Shown: piece by piece, positions 18,935 to 27,670 of the stretch | How positions within the stretch are numbered: position 1 is the stretch's first letter | Layout: every line of letters begins with the position of its first letter | The notes under the pieces: generated by a model | Told to the model about the DNA's origin: nothing | The model's database searches: none | Seen by the model: the letters and a program-made list of their open reading frames with translations, nothing else | Translations under genes and position numbers: made by a program | Assembly (NCBI RefSeq): GCF_029983095.1 | Contig: NZ_CP120467.1 | Span: 2,526,501-2,590,500, forward strand | Origin: Enterococcus montenegrensis | GTDB lineage: Bacteria > Bacillota > Bacilli > Lactobacillales > Enterococcaceae | DNA length: 64,000 bases | Reading direction: 5' to 3'

Positions 18935-19660
18935 TTAATTTTCCATACTGGTAAAGACTTCTGCAACATCGTCATCGTCTTCTAATTTGTCTACAAGTTG
19001 TTCCAATTTAGCTTTTTGTTCATCATCTAAAACAATCGTGGTTTGTGGTACCATGGTCAATTCAGCTTGCGCCAAAGTAAAACCATCTTTTTCTAACTGA
19101 TCTCTAACTGCGGTAAAATCTTCTGCTGCCGTATAAATTTCAAAAACTTCAGGAGCAGCAATCAAGTCTTCTGCACCTGCCTCTAAAACATCTTCAAACA
19201 TCGTATCTTCATCTACAGCAAGGCCTTCACGCTCAATGGCTATATACCCTTTTCGCTCAAATAAATAATTAACAGAACCTGTTTCCCCTAAATTACCGCC
19301 ATTACGCGTAAAAGCTACGCGGACATTTGTGGCAGTGCGATTGCGATTGTCTGTTAAGGCATGAACTAAAATTGCTACCCCACCAGGACCATAACCTTCA
19401 TAGGTTACTTCATCATAATTTGCCTCATCGGCAGAACTAGTTGCTTTTTTAATGGCCCGATCAACATTATCATTTGGCATATTGGCAGCTTTGGCCTTAT
19501 CTACCACTAAGCGTAATGCTGGGTTCATCGCCACGTCACCACCACCAGATTTTGCTGCCATATAAATTTCCCGGGATAATTTTTGAAAAATTTTACCGCG
19601 TTTTGCATCTTGCGCATTTTTGCGACCTTGAATATTGTTCCACTTTGAATGTCCTGACAT
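18935..19660 (-). CDS. yebC: YebC/PmpR-family protein (TACO1-like)
   Basis: A 241-residue cytosolic protein starting [20 protein letters not shown], the family hallmark. YebC proteins were first described as DNA-binding regulators; recent work links members of the family to relief of ribosome stalling at proline-rich stretches. Which applies here cannot be told from the sequence. The ribosome site is GAGGAGGAG. The DUF1275 gene follows directly. Confidence 0.95.
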   Translation of the reverse strand: MSGHSKWNNIQGRKNAQDAKRGKIFQKLSREIYMAAKSGGGDVAMNPALRLVVDKAKAANMPNDNVDRAIKKATSSADEANYDEVTYEGYGPGGVAILVHALTDNRNRTATNVRVAFTRNGGNLGETGSVNYLFERKGYIAIEREGLAVDEDTMFEDVLEAGAEDLIAAPEVFEIYTAAEDFTAVRDQLEKDGFTLAQAELTMVPQTTIVLDDEQKAKLEQLVDKLEDDDDVAEVFTSMEN

Positions 19661-19839
19661 CTAAACTCCTCCTCGTTACACTTTTACCTAAACTTTTAGG
19701 CTCACCTCTTTATTGTAGCCCTTTATCCACATTTTTCAAATCAAAGACCATATCAAAAAATAAGTTAGAACAAAATGATGACGAGAACCTTATTTTTAAG
19801 TAAAAACCGCTGACATTTTTTGCCACAGGTCTTATCTAG

Positions 19840-20343
19840 CTATGAAAGTCTTTTTTTAGTAGCCAAAAGATAAAGCAAGATGATGAATATCGCTGTTAGT
19901 GCCCCTGACATATCTAAAAGTACGTCTTGAAAAAGCGGCGTTCTATCCCCTGTTAACATTTGATGAAATTCATCCAAAGCAGCATAACCGGTGGCACTTA
20001 AGAGACCAAAGAAGCCACCCCACCAGAAATTTTTTTGACGGTAATATAAGGCCAATGTCAAGCTTGCGCCTAAAATAAAGTAGGTTATAAAATGTGCTCC
20101 TTTACGAATAAAAAACTCTACAAAGGAAAAATAGCCTTTAGCCGCAATGCTGACTTCACTGCCGGCATAGTTAAAAGCAATCTGACTTAGGGGCTTTTTT
20201 AAGGGCTCATTTTTTAAAAGTGTTTCCAAAAAACCGATTTGTGATTGTTGGTGGTACGTTTGCGAAGAACTGATAAATAAAATCACCATCATGAAAATGG
20301 CAATGCCTAAATACACGTATGGATTTTTAAAATTTCGTTTCAT
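19840..20343 (-). CDS. VanZ-like family membrane protein
   Basis: A 167-residue protein with four hydrophobic segments and the VanZ family signature RKGAHFITYFILGASL. The ALDEFHQMLTGDRTPLFQDVLLD segment is the second conserved block. VanZ proteins are associated with teicoplanin resistance when in van clusters, but chromosomal stand-alone members have no settled role. No van genes are nearby, so resistance should not be inferred. GGAGGCGTCAT is the ribosome site. Confidence 0.88.
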   Translation of the reverse strand: MKRNFKNPYVYLGIAIFMMVILFISSSQTYHQQSQIGFLETLLKNEPLKKPLSQIAFNYAGSEVSIAAKGYFSFVEFFIRKGAHFITYFILGASLTLALYYRQKNFWWGGFFGLLSATGYAALDEFHQMLTGDRTPLFQDVLLDMSGALTAIFIILLYLLATKKRLS

Positions 20344-20484
20344 ATGACGCCTCCAATTCAGTTTCTAATTTTACCACAAACGAGTAATTGTTATCTTCCT
20401 TTATAGTTATAGACTTATTTAATTTTCTAATACCAGGTCATTATTTTAGGATTGGTTTCAATATAATTGTAAAATTCAAAGCTC

Positions 20485-20519
20485 TCAGAAGTTTCTGAAT
20501 ACTTTTGTTGTGCTATACT
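20485..20519 (+). promoter_or_regulatory. pepF promoter with overlapping dyad
   Basis: An extended -10 element TGCTATACT lies at 20511-20519, 36 bases before the pepF start. A perfect 14-base dyad, TCAGAAGTTTCTGA, at 20485-20498 covers the expected -35 position and could be a repressor site. Confidence 0.5.
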
Positions 20520-20554
20520 AAAAAGGATTAAATTAATAGAAAGAAGTGTTGTAG

Positions 20555-22360
20555 ATGTACGCATTAACATGGGATTTAGACAGTATTTTCCCTGGTGGTA
20601 GTCAATCAAAGGAACTGACTGGCCGGATGGAACTCTTAGAAGAGCAATTAAAAGACTATCAAAGCAAGGTCAAAAATTTTGAGGTAAAAGATCGTGATAT
20701 TACCGCAAATTTAGCAGCTCTATTAAACTTACGAGAAAAGATTGCCAACGGTTTTTCTCAATGCAGTTCATTTTTAAACGCACTAATGTCTGCTGATGTA
20801 ACCGATGTGGATGCCAAAATCCGTTATGGCAAATTAACTTCACTCTCCCCAATCTTTCAATTAAGTGAAACGATCTTAGCGAAAAAATTCACTGAAATTT
20901 CAGATCAAGATTGGTCTGACCTCCTAACAAGCGATGCGTTAAAAACTGTTGCCTTTCGTTTAAGCGAAATTCGGCGTGATGGTAATGAATTGTTATCTGA
21001 AGAAGCTGAAAATATTATCAATACGTTATCTTTGGATGGCTTGAACGCTTGGAGTCAGCACTACGATACACTAGTTGCAACCATTGAGATCCCTTTTACC
21101 GATGAAGCAGGCAACATCCAAAAACTATCTGCCGGTCAAGCTTTCAATAAAATGATGGGAGATCCTGATAAAAAGGTGCGGGCTGCTTTATTTGCCACCT
21201 GGGAAAATGTTTGGCGCGAAAAAGCCGATTTATTTGCCGATACGTTAAATCATTTGGATGGTTTTCGTTTATCCACTTACAAATTACATGGCACAACCGA
21301 TTATTTAAAACAACCGTTGGAATACAATCGGATGTCAAAAGCCACACTTGATGCGATGTGGGGAACTATTCAAAAAAATAAGCAACCAATCGTAGACTTT
21401 CTAACGAGAAAAGCACAATTATTCGGTAAAGAGAAGATGGAATGGCAAGATCAAGATGCTCCGATTATTTTGGACGGTATGACAGAACGCACTTTCACTT
21501 ATGACGAAGCGGCTGCTTTTATCTTAGATAACTTCCGCAAATTCAGTCCAAAAATGGCAGATTTTGCCCAAATGGCTTTTGAAAAAAGCTGGATTGAAGC
21601 AGAAGATCGTCCCGGCAAACGTCCTGGTGGCTATTGTACCGAATTACCAGAAACACAAGAGTCACGCATTTTCATGACCTATAGCAATTCTATTAACGAA
21701 GTGGCCACATTAGCCCATGAATTAGGACATGCTTTTCACAGCAGTGTTTTATGGGATATTCCCCGCTTGAATCAAGATTATGCCATGAACGTTGCCGAAA
21801 CTGCTAGTACGTTTGCAGAACTAATCGTCGCTGACGCAACGTTAAAAGGCGCAACAACCAAAGCAGAAAAAATCAATTTATTAGATGCAAAAATGCAAAA
21901 TGCGATTGCGATGTTTATGAACATTCATGCCCGCTTTATTTTTGAAAATGATTTTTACACTGCCCGCCAACAGGGTCTAGTGGCACCAGAAAAAATTACA
22001 GAAATGATGGTAGCTGCCCAAAAAGAAGCTTATGCCGATGGTTTAGCAAAATATCATCCTCATTTCTGGGCAGCAAAATTACATTTCTTTATTGATGATG
22101 TGCCATTTTATAACTTCCCATATACATTTGGCTACTTGTTTAGTATGGGAATTTATGCCCAAGCTATGAAAAGTGATGGTAATTTTGAAGATCAATACAT
22201 TGCTTTATTACGAGATACTGCTGCTATGACAACAGAAGATTTGGCCCAAAAACATTTAAATGTTGATTTAACTAAACCAGATTTCTGGCAAGCAGGAATC
22301 GATATGGTGCTACATGATATCAACGACTTCATGACACTAACAGAAGAATATGTAAAATAA
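20555..22360 (+). CDS. pepF: Oligoendopeptidase F (M3 family)
   Basis: A cytosolic zinc metallopeptidase that cleaves short peptides of roughly 7-17 residues. The 601-residue length is typical. The HELGHAFHS zinc motif is at 388-396, with the downstream glutamate contributed by NVAETASTFAEL near 410. The gene stands alone on the plus strand with its own promoter and terminator. AGAAAGAAGTG is a modest ribosome site. It is probably one of several PepF paralogues, as is common in Lactobacillales. Confidence 0.96.
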   Translation: MYALTWDLDSIFPGGSQSKELTGRMELLEEQLKDYQSKVKNFEVKDRDITANLAALLNLREKIANGFSQCSSFLNALMSADVTDVDAKIRYGKLTSLSPIFQLSETILAKKFTEISDQDWSDLLTSDALKTVAFRLSEIRRDGNELLSEEAENIINTLSLDGLNAWSQHYDTLVATIEIPFTDEAGNIQKLSAGQAFNKMMGDPDKKVRAALFATWENVWREKADLFADTLNHLDGFRLSTYKLHGTTDYLKQPLEYNRMSKATLDAMWGTIQKNKQPIVDFLTRKAQLFGKEKMEWQDQDAPIILDGMTERTFTYDEAAAFILDNFRKFSPKMADFAQMAFEKSWIEAEDRPGKRPGGYCTELPETQESRIFMTYSNSINEVATLAHELGHAFHSSVLWDIPRLNQDYAMNVAETASTFAELIVADATLKGATTKAEKINLLDAKMQNAIAMFMNIHARFIFENDFYTARQQGLVAPEKITEMMVAAQKEAYADGLAKYHPHFWAAKLHFFIDDVPFYNFPYTFGYLFSMGIYAQAMKSDGNFEDQYIALLRDTAAMTTEDLAQKHLNVDLTKPDFWQAGIDMVLHDINDFMTLTEEYVK

Positions 22361-22378
22361 GGATTTTAAAACCTGGCA

Positions 22379-22412
22379 GGGCAGTGACGTGTTTTGGTCA
22401 CTGTCCTTTTTT
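22379..22412 (+). terminator. Rho-independent terminator of pepF
   Basis: GGGCAGTGAC pairs with GTCACTGTCC (one G-T) across an 8-base loop and is followed by a T run. Confidence 0.92.
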
Positions 22413-22525
22413 GCAACGATAATTTATTAGTAGCTCGATCAAAACAAAAAAGAAATTCTGATTTAGTCGCAGTGAAAGTCTGCAAACGACCAACTTTCTT
22501 TTGAAAACTACCTTATAAAAGAGCA

Positions 22526-22559
22526 CAAAAAAAAGCAGACCTTCAATCGCGTCTGCTTT
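22526..22559 (-). terminator. Rho-independent terminator of queT
   Basis: On the minus strand AAAGCAGAC pairs with GTCTGCTTT across a 10-base loop, followed by T residues. It abuts the queT stop. Confidence 0.92.
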
Positions 22560-22565
22560 AGAAAT

Positions 22566-23078
22566 TTATTTTGTTAAATCGATTTTTTGACCAATCGTAT
22601 ACATGATAATCCCGCCAATAGTCATAGACAGTAACTCGCCAATGGCAATATATCCCCAATTAATCCAAAATGGCATTTTGTATAAAATAGTTAGTTGCCC
22701 GGCAACAGTAAACATCGAAAAGGCAAATAACACAGCGCAAATCGCAATTTTAATCCGCATATCCGTAAAACTCGCACAAATTTTACGGCAAATAACTAAC
22801 ACAAAAAAAGTACAGACACTTCCGATTGAAACATCAAGGATCCCATTGGGGGAAGCGATGTTGGCAATAGCACAACCGATGGTCACAGACCACACATAGC
22901 GCTTGTTGTACAAGGCTAAAAAGTTGAACATTTCTGCTACGCGCAATTGGACTTGGCCAAAACTAAAAGGAGCTAAAAAAACCGTAACCACCACATATAG
23001 CGCCGCAACAACGGCCATTTTGGCAACTTCATCTGTCTTCCAGTGAACTGAACCTAACTTTTTGATTTGATTATCCAT
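22566..23078 (-). CDS. queT: Queuosine precursor ECF transporter S-component QueT
   Basis: A 170-residue membrane protein of the QueT (COG4708) family, the substrate-binding component of an ECF transporter for a queuosine precursor. Five to six hydrophobic segments are visible, and FGQVQLRVAEMFNFLALYNK is the family signature. The start chosen is the ATG at 23078, with AAAGGAG 8 bases upstream; an in-frame TTG further upstream lies inside the riboswitch. No ECF A, A' or T genes are nearby, so it presumably shares a housekeeping energising module elsewhere. The preQ1-II riboswitch supports the substrate assignment. Confidence 0.95.
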   Translation of the reverse strand: MDNQIKKLGSVHWKTDEVAKMAVVAALYVVVTVFLAPFSFGQVQLRVAEMFNFLALYNKRYVWSVTIGCAIANIASPNGILDVSIGSVCTFFVLVICRKICASFTDMRIKIAICAVLFAFSMFTVAGQLTILYKMPFWINWGYIAIGELLSMTIGGIIMYTIGQKIDLTK

Positions 23079-23085
23079 TGACTCT

Positions 23086-23146
23086 CTCCTTTGCAAGGTT
23101 ATCCACCTTGGTAATAAACTGCACCCAAAGGATTGAAGTGGTGCAG
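23086..23146 (-). promoter_or_regulatory. preQ1-II riboswitch controlling queT
   Basis: On the minus strand CTGCACC pairs with GGTGCAG (23119-23125 and 23140-23146) as the long hairpin. A TTTATTA linker follows, then AAGG-TGGATAA-CCTT and GCAAAGGAG. This matches the preQ1-II class known from Lactobacillales upstream of COG4708 genes. The queT Shine-Dalgarno (23086-23092) is part of the structure, so preQ1 binding should block translation. Confidence 0.88.
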
Positions 23147-23228
23147 TGGGATTTACTCCCTGTCTTTAACTATAGCAAAGACCCTGAACAAAAAAAAGCT
23201 TCTTTTTATATTGGTTATTAAACTGTCT

Positions 23229-23984
23229 TCACTTTAATAACCAACCGCCATCAATTGGGACAATATTGCCTTGCAGATAGCGCGCTTTGCTACTAGCTAA
23301 AAACAAGGTTAAATCCGCTACTTCTTCAGGTTGCGCCCACCGTTTAACTGGCGTTTCCTCTGCTACCCAAGCAGCCATTTTACCATCACCAGCAAAGTCA
23401 GCGGCATTCATTGATGTCTTTATTGCTCCTGGTGCAATCCCTACCACGTGAATTTTTTTGGCATAATCTAATGCCAATTGCTTCGTAAATCCAGCAATAG
23501 CATGCTTACTAACGGTATAACTAATCCCACCACCGCCTGCGACAAGGCTGGCAATTGAACACATATTAATAACCGTTCCCTCAGCTTTAATCAAAGCGGG
23601 TAAAGCGGATTTGGTAATGTAGTAGATGCTATTTAAATTTGTCGCAAGAATGTCTTGCCATAAATTATCATCGGTTTCTAAAAGCGGTTTGTAGTTATCC
23701 AATTTCCCAGCGGTATTTAATAAAATATCAATTTGATTGAAGCAGGTTATGCAAGCGGCAACTGCATTGAGACAATCTTCTTTTTTTGATACATCCGCGA
23801 TATAACCAACAAAGTTCTCCCCATAATCTGCAAAATTTTGGCTAAAGTCTTCCTGCACATCTACACCAAAGACTTTAGCACCGGCAGCTAAAAAAGCTTT
23901 AGCTTGTGCCTGACCAATCCCAGAAGCGACCCCCGTTACGAAAACCACCTGATTTAAAAACGCGCTGTTATCATCCTCACTCAT
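23229..23984 (-). CDS. Short-chain dehydrogenase/reductase (SDR), FabG-like
   Basis: A 251-residue NAD(P)-dependent oxidoreductase. VTGVASGIGQAQAKAF near residue 17 is the TGxxxGIG cofactor motif, NTAG follows near 89, and the catalytic Tyr and Lys are in SYTVSKHAIAGF. The C-terminal IDGGWL is typical of 3-oxoacyl-ACP or sugar/steroid-type SDRs; the substrate is not predictable. The start chosen is the ATG at 23984, inside the last codons of the upstream gene (8-base overlap). A longer in-frame extension would overlap that gene far more. Coupling with a DUF2829 gene is unusual. Confidence 0.9.
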   Translation of the reverse strand: MSEDDNSAFLNQVVFVTGVASGIGQAQAKAFLAAGAKVFGVDVQEDFSQNFADYGENFVGYIADVSKKEDCLNAVAACITCFNQIDILLNTAGKLDNYKPLLETDDNLWQDILATNLNSIYYITKSALPALIKAEGTVINMCSIASLVAGGGGISYTVSKHAIAGFTKQLALDYAKKIHVVGIAPGAIKTSMNAADFAGDGKMAAWVAEETPVKRWAQPEEVADLTLFLASSKARYLQGNIVPIDGGWLLK

Positions 23985-24201
23985 GGACAATTTCCCAATC
24001 ATCTGCCAGAATGTCACAAACCGTTGGAGCAAAGCTCGAAAATCCTTCATCAGCAGTTTTAATTAAAAAGTAAGGCGTAACAGGGGAATTATCATACACT
24101 TCTCCATTTACTAAGGTTACGTAAAGTTCAAAACCGCTCCAGCCTTTACGAATAATTTTTTCTCCTTTTTTTAAGTGGGGTAAAATTTCTTCAAATGTCA
24201 T
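23977..24201 (-). CDS. DUF2829 protein, Tad2-like (Thoeris anti-defense 2 family)
   Basis: A 74-residue protein that fits the DUF2829 pattern: MTFEEILPHLKKGEKIIRKG at the N-terminus, a Trp-Ser-Gly turn, PYFLIKTADEGF in the middle and a C-terminal ILADDWEI block. Phage members (Tad2) bind the cyclic ADP-ribose isomer signals of Thoeris defence; others occur in bacterial chromosomes with unknown roles. Here it is translationally coupled to an SDR gene and no phage genes are nearby. The ribosome site is AAGGAG. I recognise the family with fair confidence, but binding of a nucleotide signal is inference. Confidence 0.78.
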   Translation of the reverse strand: MTFEEILPHLKKGEKIIRKGWSGFELYVTLVNGEVYDNSPVTPYFLIKTADEGFSSFAPTVCDILADDWEIVHE

Positions 24202-24308
24202 TTGTTTTCTTCTCCTTATCTAAAGCGAGTAGCAAATAGAAAATACCTATCTGTACGAGTTGCAAATTTATATTTACTTTAGCACGCTTTTTACTGATTG
24301 ACTACACT

Positions 24309-24339
24309 AAAAAACACGATCTCCAAATGAAGACCGTGT
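24309..24339 (-). terminator. Rho-independent terminator of sagA
   Basis: On the minus strand ACACGGTCT pairs with AGATCGTGT across an 8-base loop and is followed by T6. Confidence 0.9.
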
Positions 24340-24353
24340 CAGAATTTCATTTA

Positions 24354-25691
24354 TTACATGCGAACCGCAAATTGTGGTGCAAAGTAAGAAACAGAACTGA
24401 TTGAAACAGATTGACCAGGTTGTGGTGCGTGAATATATTGTCCGCCACCCATTGCAATTGCAACGTGATGTGAGCTACCTGGTGAACCCCAGAAGTATAA
24501 ATCACCTGGTTGTGCTTGACTTACAGGAATAATAGTACCAGCAGATTCTTGCGCTACTGTGTAAGTACCAATGTTACGGCCAGCTGCGTGTAAGTAAACG
24601 TAGCCAACAAAACCGGAACAGTCAAAACCTGAAGGATCTTTACCACCCCAAACATAAGGGACGCCGATAAATTGTTGTGCGTAACCAATCACACCGCCAC
24701 CTGAAGGCGCTGGGATTTCTGGTTTTGGAATTTCTGGTTTAGGTGTTTCTGCAGCAGAACTACCACCATTATTATTATTGTTTGATGATTCAGTATTGCT
24801 ATTGTTATTCGTACTTGATGAACCAGTTGAGCTTGAAGATGTGTTGGAATTGCTTGCTGAACCAGTTGAAGAACCATTACTTGCTGATGAGCTAGCTGAA
24901 CTAGATTCTTCTGTTGTTGCGCTTTGCGCTACAGCATCTTGCGCTGCTTGTTCTTGTGCTTGTTTACGTGCAGCTTCCGCTTGTTTTTCTTGTTCGCGAA
25001 TGCGCGCTTGTTCTGCTTCTGCTTCTTGTTTTTCTTTTTGCAAGCCAGCTTTTTGGCCTTCAGCAGTATTTTGTTGCAAAGCAAGGTCTGCTTTCATTGC
25101 ATTTAGATCTGCTTGTTTGCCTTGAACGTCTGCTTTTTGAGTTTCAAGTTCGGCTTGGTTTGCTTGGATTTGGGCTAATTTTTTGTCGTTTTCAGCTTTT
25201 TTATCTTCAACGGCTTTTTTATCAGCTTTTTGTTGTTTTACTAAATCGTTGTTCGCTTTAACAATTGTTGTCATTGCTTGAACACGACCGATAGCATCTG
25301 TTAGAGAATCAGATTCTACAACTGCATCGATAAAGTTCGTGCTTTGGCCATTCACTTGGACGTCACGGGCTTGCTTTTTAATCGCTTCTTCCCGTTTTGC
25401 AATCCGAACTTTCAAGTCTGCAATTTCTTTTTGTAATTTTTGTGTGTCTTTATTTAATTTAACTTGGTCGTTAACCAAAGCTTCGGCTTTAGCTGTAATG
25501 GCTGCAACTTCGCTTTCAAGTGTATCGATTTGTGCTTGGGCGCTAGCTTGTTGCCCTTTTAAATCGTTGATTACTTTATCTTGATTTTCAATTTTTTGAT
25601 CGATAGTATCTGCCGCGGCTACACTGGGAGCTGCAACTGCTGTAAGTGTTAATGAGCAAACTAACAATGCTGATAACAAACTCTTCTTCAC
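24354..25691 (-). CDS. sagA: Secreted NlpC/P60 peptidoglycan hydrolase, SagA-like
   Basis: A 445-residue secreted endopeptidase that cuts peptidoglycan stem peptides. It has a signal peptide (cleavage near residue 27), a long coiled coil (about 28-250) and a Ser/Asn/Thr-rich linker (about 255-320). A PKPEIPKPEIP stretch leads into the NlpC/P60 domain (about 330-445). DPSGFDCSGF gives catalytic Cys358; HHVAIAMGGG gives His409, with His421 as third residue. Domain order and the N-terminal half resemble E. faecium SagA, whose muropeptide products activate host NOD2; orthology is inferred. The gene follows mreCD but has its own promoter with a WalR-like box. Confidence 0.93.
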   Translation of the reverse strand: MKKSLLSALLVCSLTLTAVAAPSVAAADTIDQKIENQDKVINDLKGQQASAQAQIDTLESEVAAITAKAEALVNDQVKLNKDTQKLQKEIADLKVRIAKREEAIKKQARDVQVNGQSTNFIDAVVESDSLTDAIGRVQAMTTIVKANNDLVKQQKADKKAVEDKKAENDKKLAQIQANQAELETQKADVQGKQADLNAMKADLALQQNTAEGQKAGLQKEKQEAEAEQARIREQEKQAEAARKQAQEQAAQDAVAQSATTEESSSASSSASNGSSTGSASNSNTSSSSTGSSSTNNNSNTESSNNNNNGGSSAAETPKPEIPKPEIPAPSGGGVIGYAQQFIGVPYVWGGKDPSGFDCSGFVGYVYLHAAGRNIGTYTVAQESAGTIIPVSQAQPGDLYFWGSPGSSHHVAIAMGGGQYIHAPQPGQSVSISSVSYFAPQFAVRM

Positions 25692-25773
25692 TCTTCATTC
25701 CTCCGACTGGCTTACTTTGAATTTTTTCTTAATTATTCGGGAATTTTTTTAGACCTTTCCCGACGACATGAAA

Positions 25774-25828
25774 ATTGTACCACAGCCATATGACATTAAG
25801 ATAAACGAAATGTTACAAAAATGTTTCA
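25774..25828 (-). promoter_or_regulatory. sagA promoter with WalR-like box
   Basis: An extended -10 element TGGTACAAT occupies 25774-25782. About 35 bases further upstream, TGAAAC-ATTTT-TGTAAC (25812-25828) fits the WalR/YycF direct repeat TGTWAH-N5-TGTWAH with one mismatch. This suggests control by the essential WalRK two-component system, a common regulator of NlpC/P60 hydrolases. Confidence 0.55.
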
Positions 25829-25862
25829 AATGCACTTTTTTATATGACAAAGTTGTAAGCAT

Positions 25863-25908
25863 AAAAAAACCTTCAAAAATTATTCGATAACAAATAATTT
25901 TTTGAAGG
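25863..25908 (-). terminator. Terminator overlapping the end of mreD
   Basis: On the minus strand CCTTCAAAAAATTATT pairs with AATAATTTTTGAAGG and is followed by T7. The left arm lies in the last mreD codons and the TAA stop falls in the right arm. Confidence 0.9.
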
Positions 25909-26389
25909 GAAAAATAAAAATTATGAATAAAAGCATATTGATTAACAAGGTCGGGCCTAAAAAACGACTGATAAAAAACGTATCACTTACATCAGCAAGT
26001 TTAAATAGCATTTGAATGCTCAGTGTCACCAGTTCAAATAAAGTAACAAAAATAATCATGCCAAAAAACATCGTGAAAACGTTACGATACAGCGTATCCG
26101 CTAAGGCATACATCAACCAGACACTCAATGGCAAAGCCACCATGTAAATACCTAATACGCCGACATAATACATATCAAACAACATTCCCAATACTACTGA
26201 GGTAATTAACATGTAGCGTTTTGATAAAACCATGCAGCCACACATAAGTCCAAGGAGCAATAAATGCGCATTGGCAATGTAATAATTACGACTCCAATTT
26301 TCCAACAAGCGGGTAAACTGACCATCCAACAGCATTAAAATGAAAAAAGTTGGAGCCGCATAGTATTTCACAGTATCTTTTTTTACCAT
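25880..26389 (-). CDS. mreD: Rod shape-determining protein MreD
   Basis: A 169-residue membrane protein with about five hydrophobic segments, belonging to the MreD family that partners MreC in the elongation complex. Its start codon overlaps the mreC stop by one base (TAATG). Recognition rests on size, topology, conserved GMLFDMYYVGVLGIYMVALP and position after mreC. In ovoid cocci MreCD act in peripheral wall growth despite the absence of MreB. Confidence 0.93.
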   Translation of the reverse strand: MVKKDTVKYYAAPTFFILMLLDGQFTRLLENWSRNYYIANAHLLLLGLMCGCMVLSKRYMLITSVVLGMLFDMYYVGVLGIYMVALPLSVWLMYALADTLYRNVFTMFFGMIIFVTLFELVTLSIQMLFKLADVSDTFFISRFLGPTLLINMLLFIIFIFPFKKLFVIE

Positions 26390-27249
26390 TAGTCACTGTC
26401 ACCTACCGCTCTTTTTACGACCGTGACAACAGACATATCGTATAAGTCCGCATAAGGTTTCACATAAACTTGCTTGTCTAGACCGTAATCGTCCGACTTA
26501 AATTCAACGACTGTTCCAACTGGTAAATCCGCCGGAGAATTTCCGCCTAAACCTGAAGTTTGGACCACATCGCCAGCTTTTAATTTTTTCTCGCCGGTCA
26601 GTTGATTGACAATCATCGTCCCTGTTTTTTCATCATAATTTCGCAGTAGACCAAAAGTTTCGCCGTCTTTGCCGGAAATTCGAACAGGAAAATGATTGGA
26701 ATTTTGATTCGCAGAAGTAAGTAATTCGACTTTTGCAGAAGCTAAGTTCACTTCAACAATCCGACCCACGAGACCTTTTTGTGACATAACTGCCATATTG
26801 ACTTTCAAGCCGTCTTTTGACCCCTTATCAATGACCAGCATATCCTGCCAAGCATCTGGTGAGCGGGTAATGACGTTAGCCGAAACCTTTTCAAAATCTG
26901 TCAACGTCTCATTTAACTTCAATTCAGATTGTAGTTTCTTTATTTCTCGTTCTTGATTTTTAGTTTTTTGTGCCAATTCATCATAAGAATCGATTTTATT
27001 TTTTAACCGTTCATTTTCACTATAAGTCACAAATAAATTGTGCACATTACTAAAAGTATTTTCAACAAATTTAACTGGCGCACTAATAACGCGGTCAACA
27101 ATTGCGACACTATCATTTGCAACAGACTGACCCAAGTTTGTTTTTTCGCTATTGGCTCTTCTGGCTGCCGTAATACTTATCACAGAAACCACCACGATGA
27201 CTAAAATCAGCGTAATGATAATATTTTTATTCGGATTAAATTTCTTCAC
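26389..27249 (-). CDS. mreC: Rod shape-determining protein MreC
   Basis: A 286-residue bitopic protein that scaffolds the lateral wall synthesis complex. One N-terminal membrane segment (about 9-28) is followed by a coiled coil (about 65-105) and two beta-barrel domains. DMLVIDKGSKDGLKVNMAVM and VGRIVEVNLASAKVELLT are typical MreC blocks. The start chosen is a GTG at 27249, 6 bases after GAGGGG. A longer in-frame extension has no ribosome site. Just upstream a small GCACG/CGTGC hairpin followed by CGGCTTTTTT sits in the leader and could attenuate transcription. Confidence 0.94.
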   Translation of the reverse strand: MKKFNPNKNIIITLILVIVVVSVISITAARRANSEKTNLGQSVANDSVAIVDRVISAPVKFVENTFSNVHNLFVTYSENERLKNKIDSYDELAQKTKNQEREIKKLQSELKLNETLTDFEKVSANVITRSPDAWQDMLVIDKGSKDGLKVNMAVMSQKGLVGRIVEVNLASAKVELLTSANQNSNHFPVRISGKDGETFGLLRNYDEKTGTMIVNQLTGEKKLKAGDVVQTSGLGGNSPADLPVGTVVEFKSDDYGLDKQVYVKPYADLYDMSVVTVVKRAVGDSD

Positions 27250-27473
27250 AAATACACCCCTCAAGAAAAAAGCCGGCACGGTTGCGTGCGACTGATAGTA
27301 ATGATTTTACCACTAAAGTCTTTTAAACAAAAGGCAGGTATAGACTCTTAAGAGATTTTTTGTAAAATAATCATCTTCTTTACACAAATTGGATAAATTA
27401 AAACTTAACGACTGTAATTGTATACCGTCAAGTGCGATTTTTATCCAGTAGAAAAAATGAACGAGCTAGGCCT

Positions 27474-27534
27474 ATGTAAAAAAAATAAGCCGGCCCTAAA
27501 AATTGCTACGCGCATTTTAGGTATCCGACTTATT
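27474..27534 (-). terminator. Long terminator hairpin downstream of thiN
   Basis: On the minus strand AATAAG, CGG and CCTAAAA arms pair with TTTTAGG, CCG and CTTATT around a 13-base loop. Eight T residues follow. It lies about 215 bases past the thiN stop, beyond another hairpin. Confidence 0.75.
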
Positions 27535-27670
27535 CCCATGAAAACACCTTGCAAACCTTGTGTAACACCCCTTTTAATAAGAGCGTTTTTTAAAGTTACA
27601 ACGTGCAGCTTTCACTTTTACTAACAACTAACCAGCTAGCACCACTAGAGAACTAGCCTGGTCTTCAAGT

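Noticed and set aside
19840..20343. Glycopeptide resistance gene vanZ
   Set aside because: Only the general VanZ-like family is supported, and no other van genes are present.
24778..25125. Several plus-strand frames opposite sagA
   Set aside because: They are the complement of the low-complexity coiled-coil and Ser/Asn linker; no ribosome sites.
27418..27624. 68-codon plus-strand frame between mreC and thiN
   Set aside because: No ribosome site, overlaps a terminator hairpin and has basic/cysteine-rich composition typical of noncoding translation.
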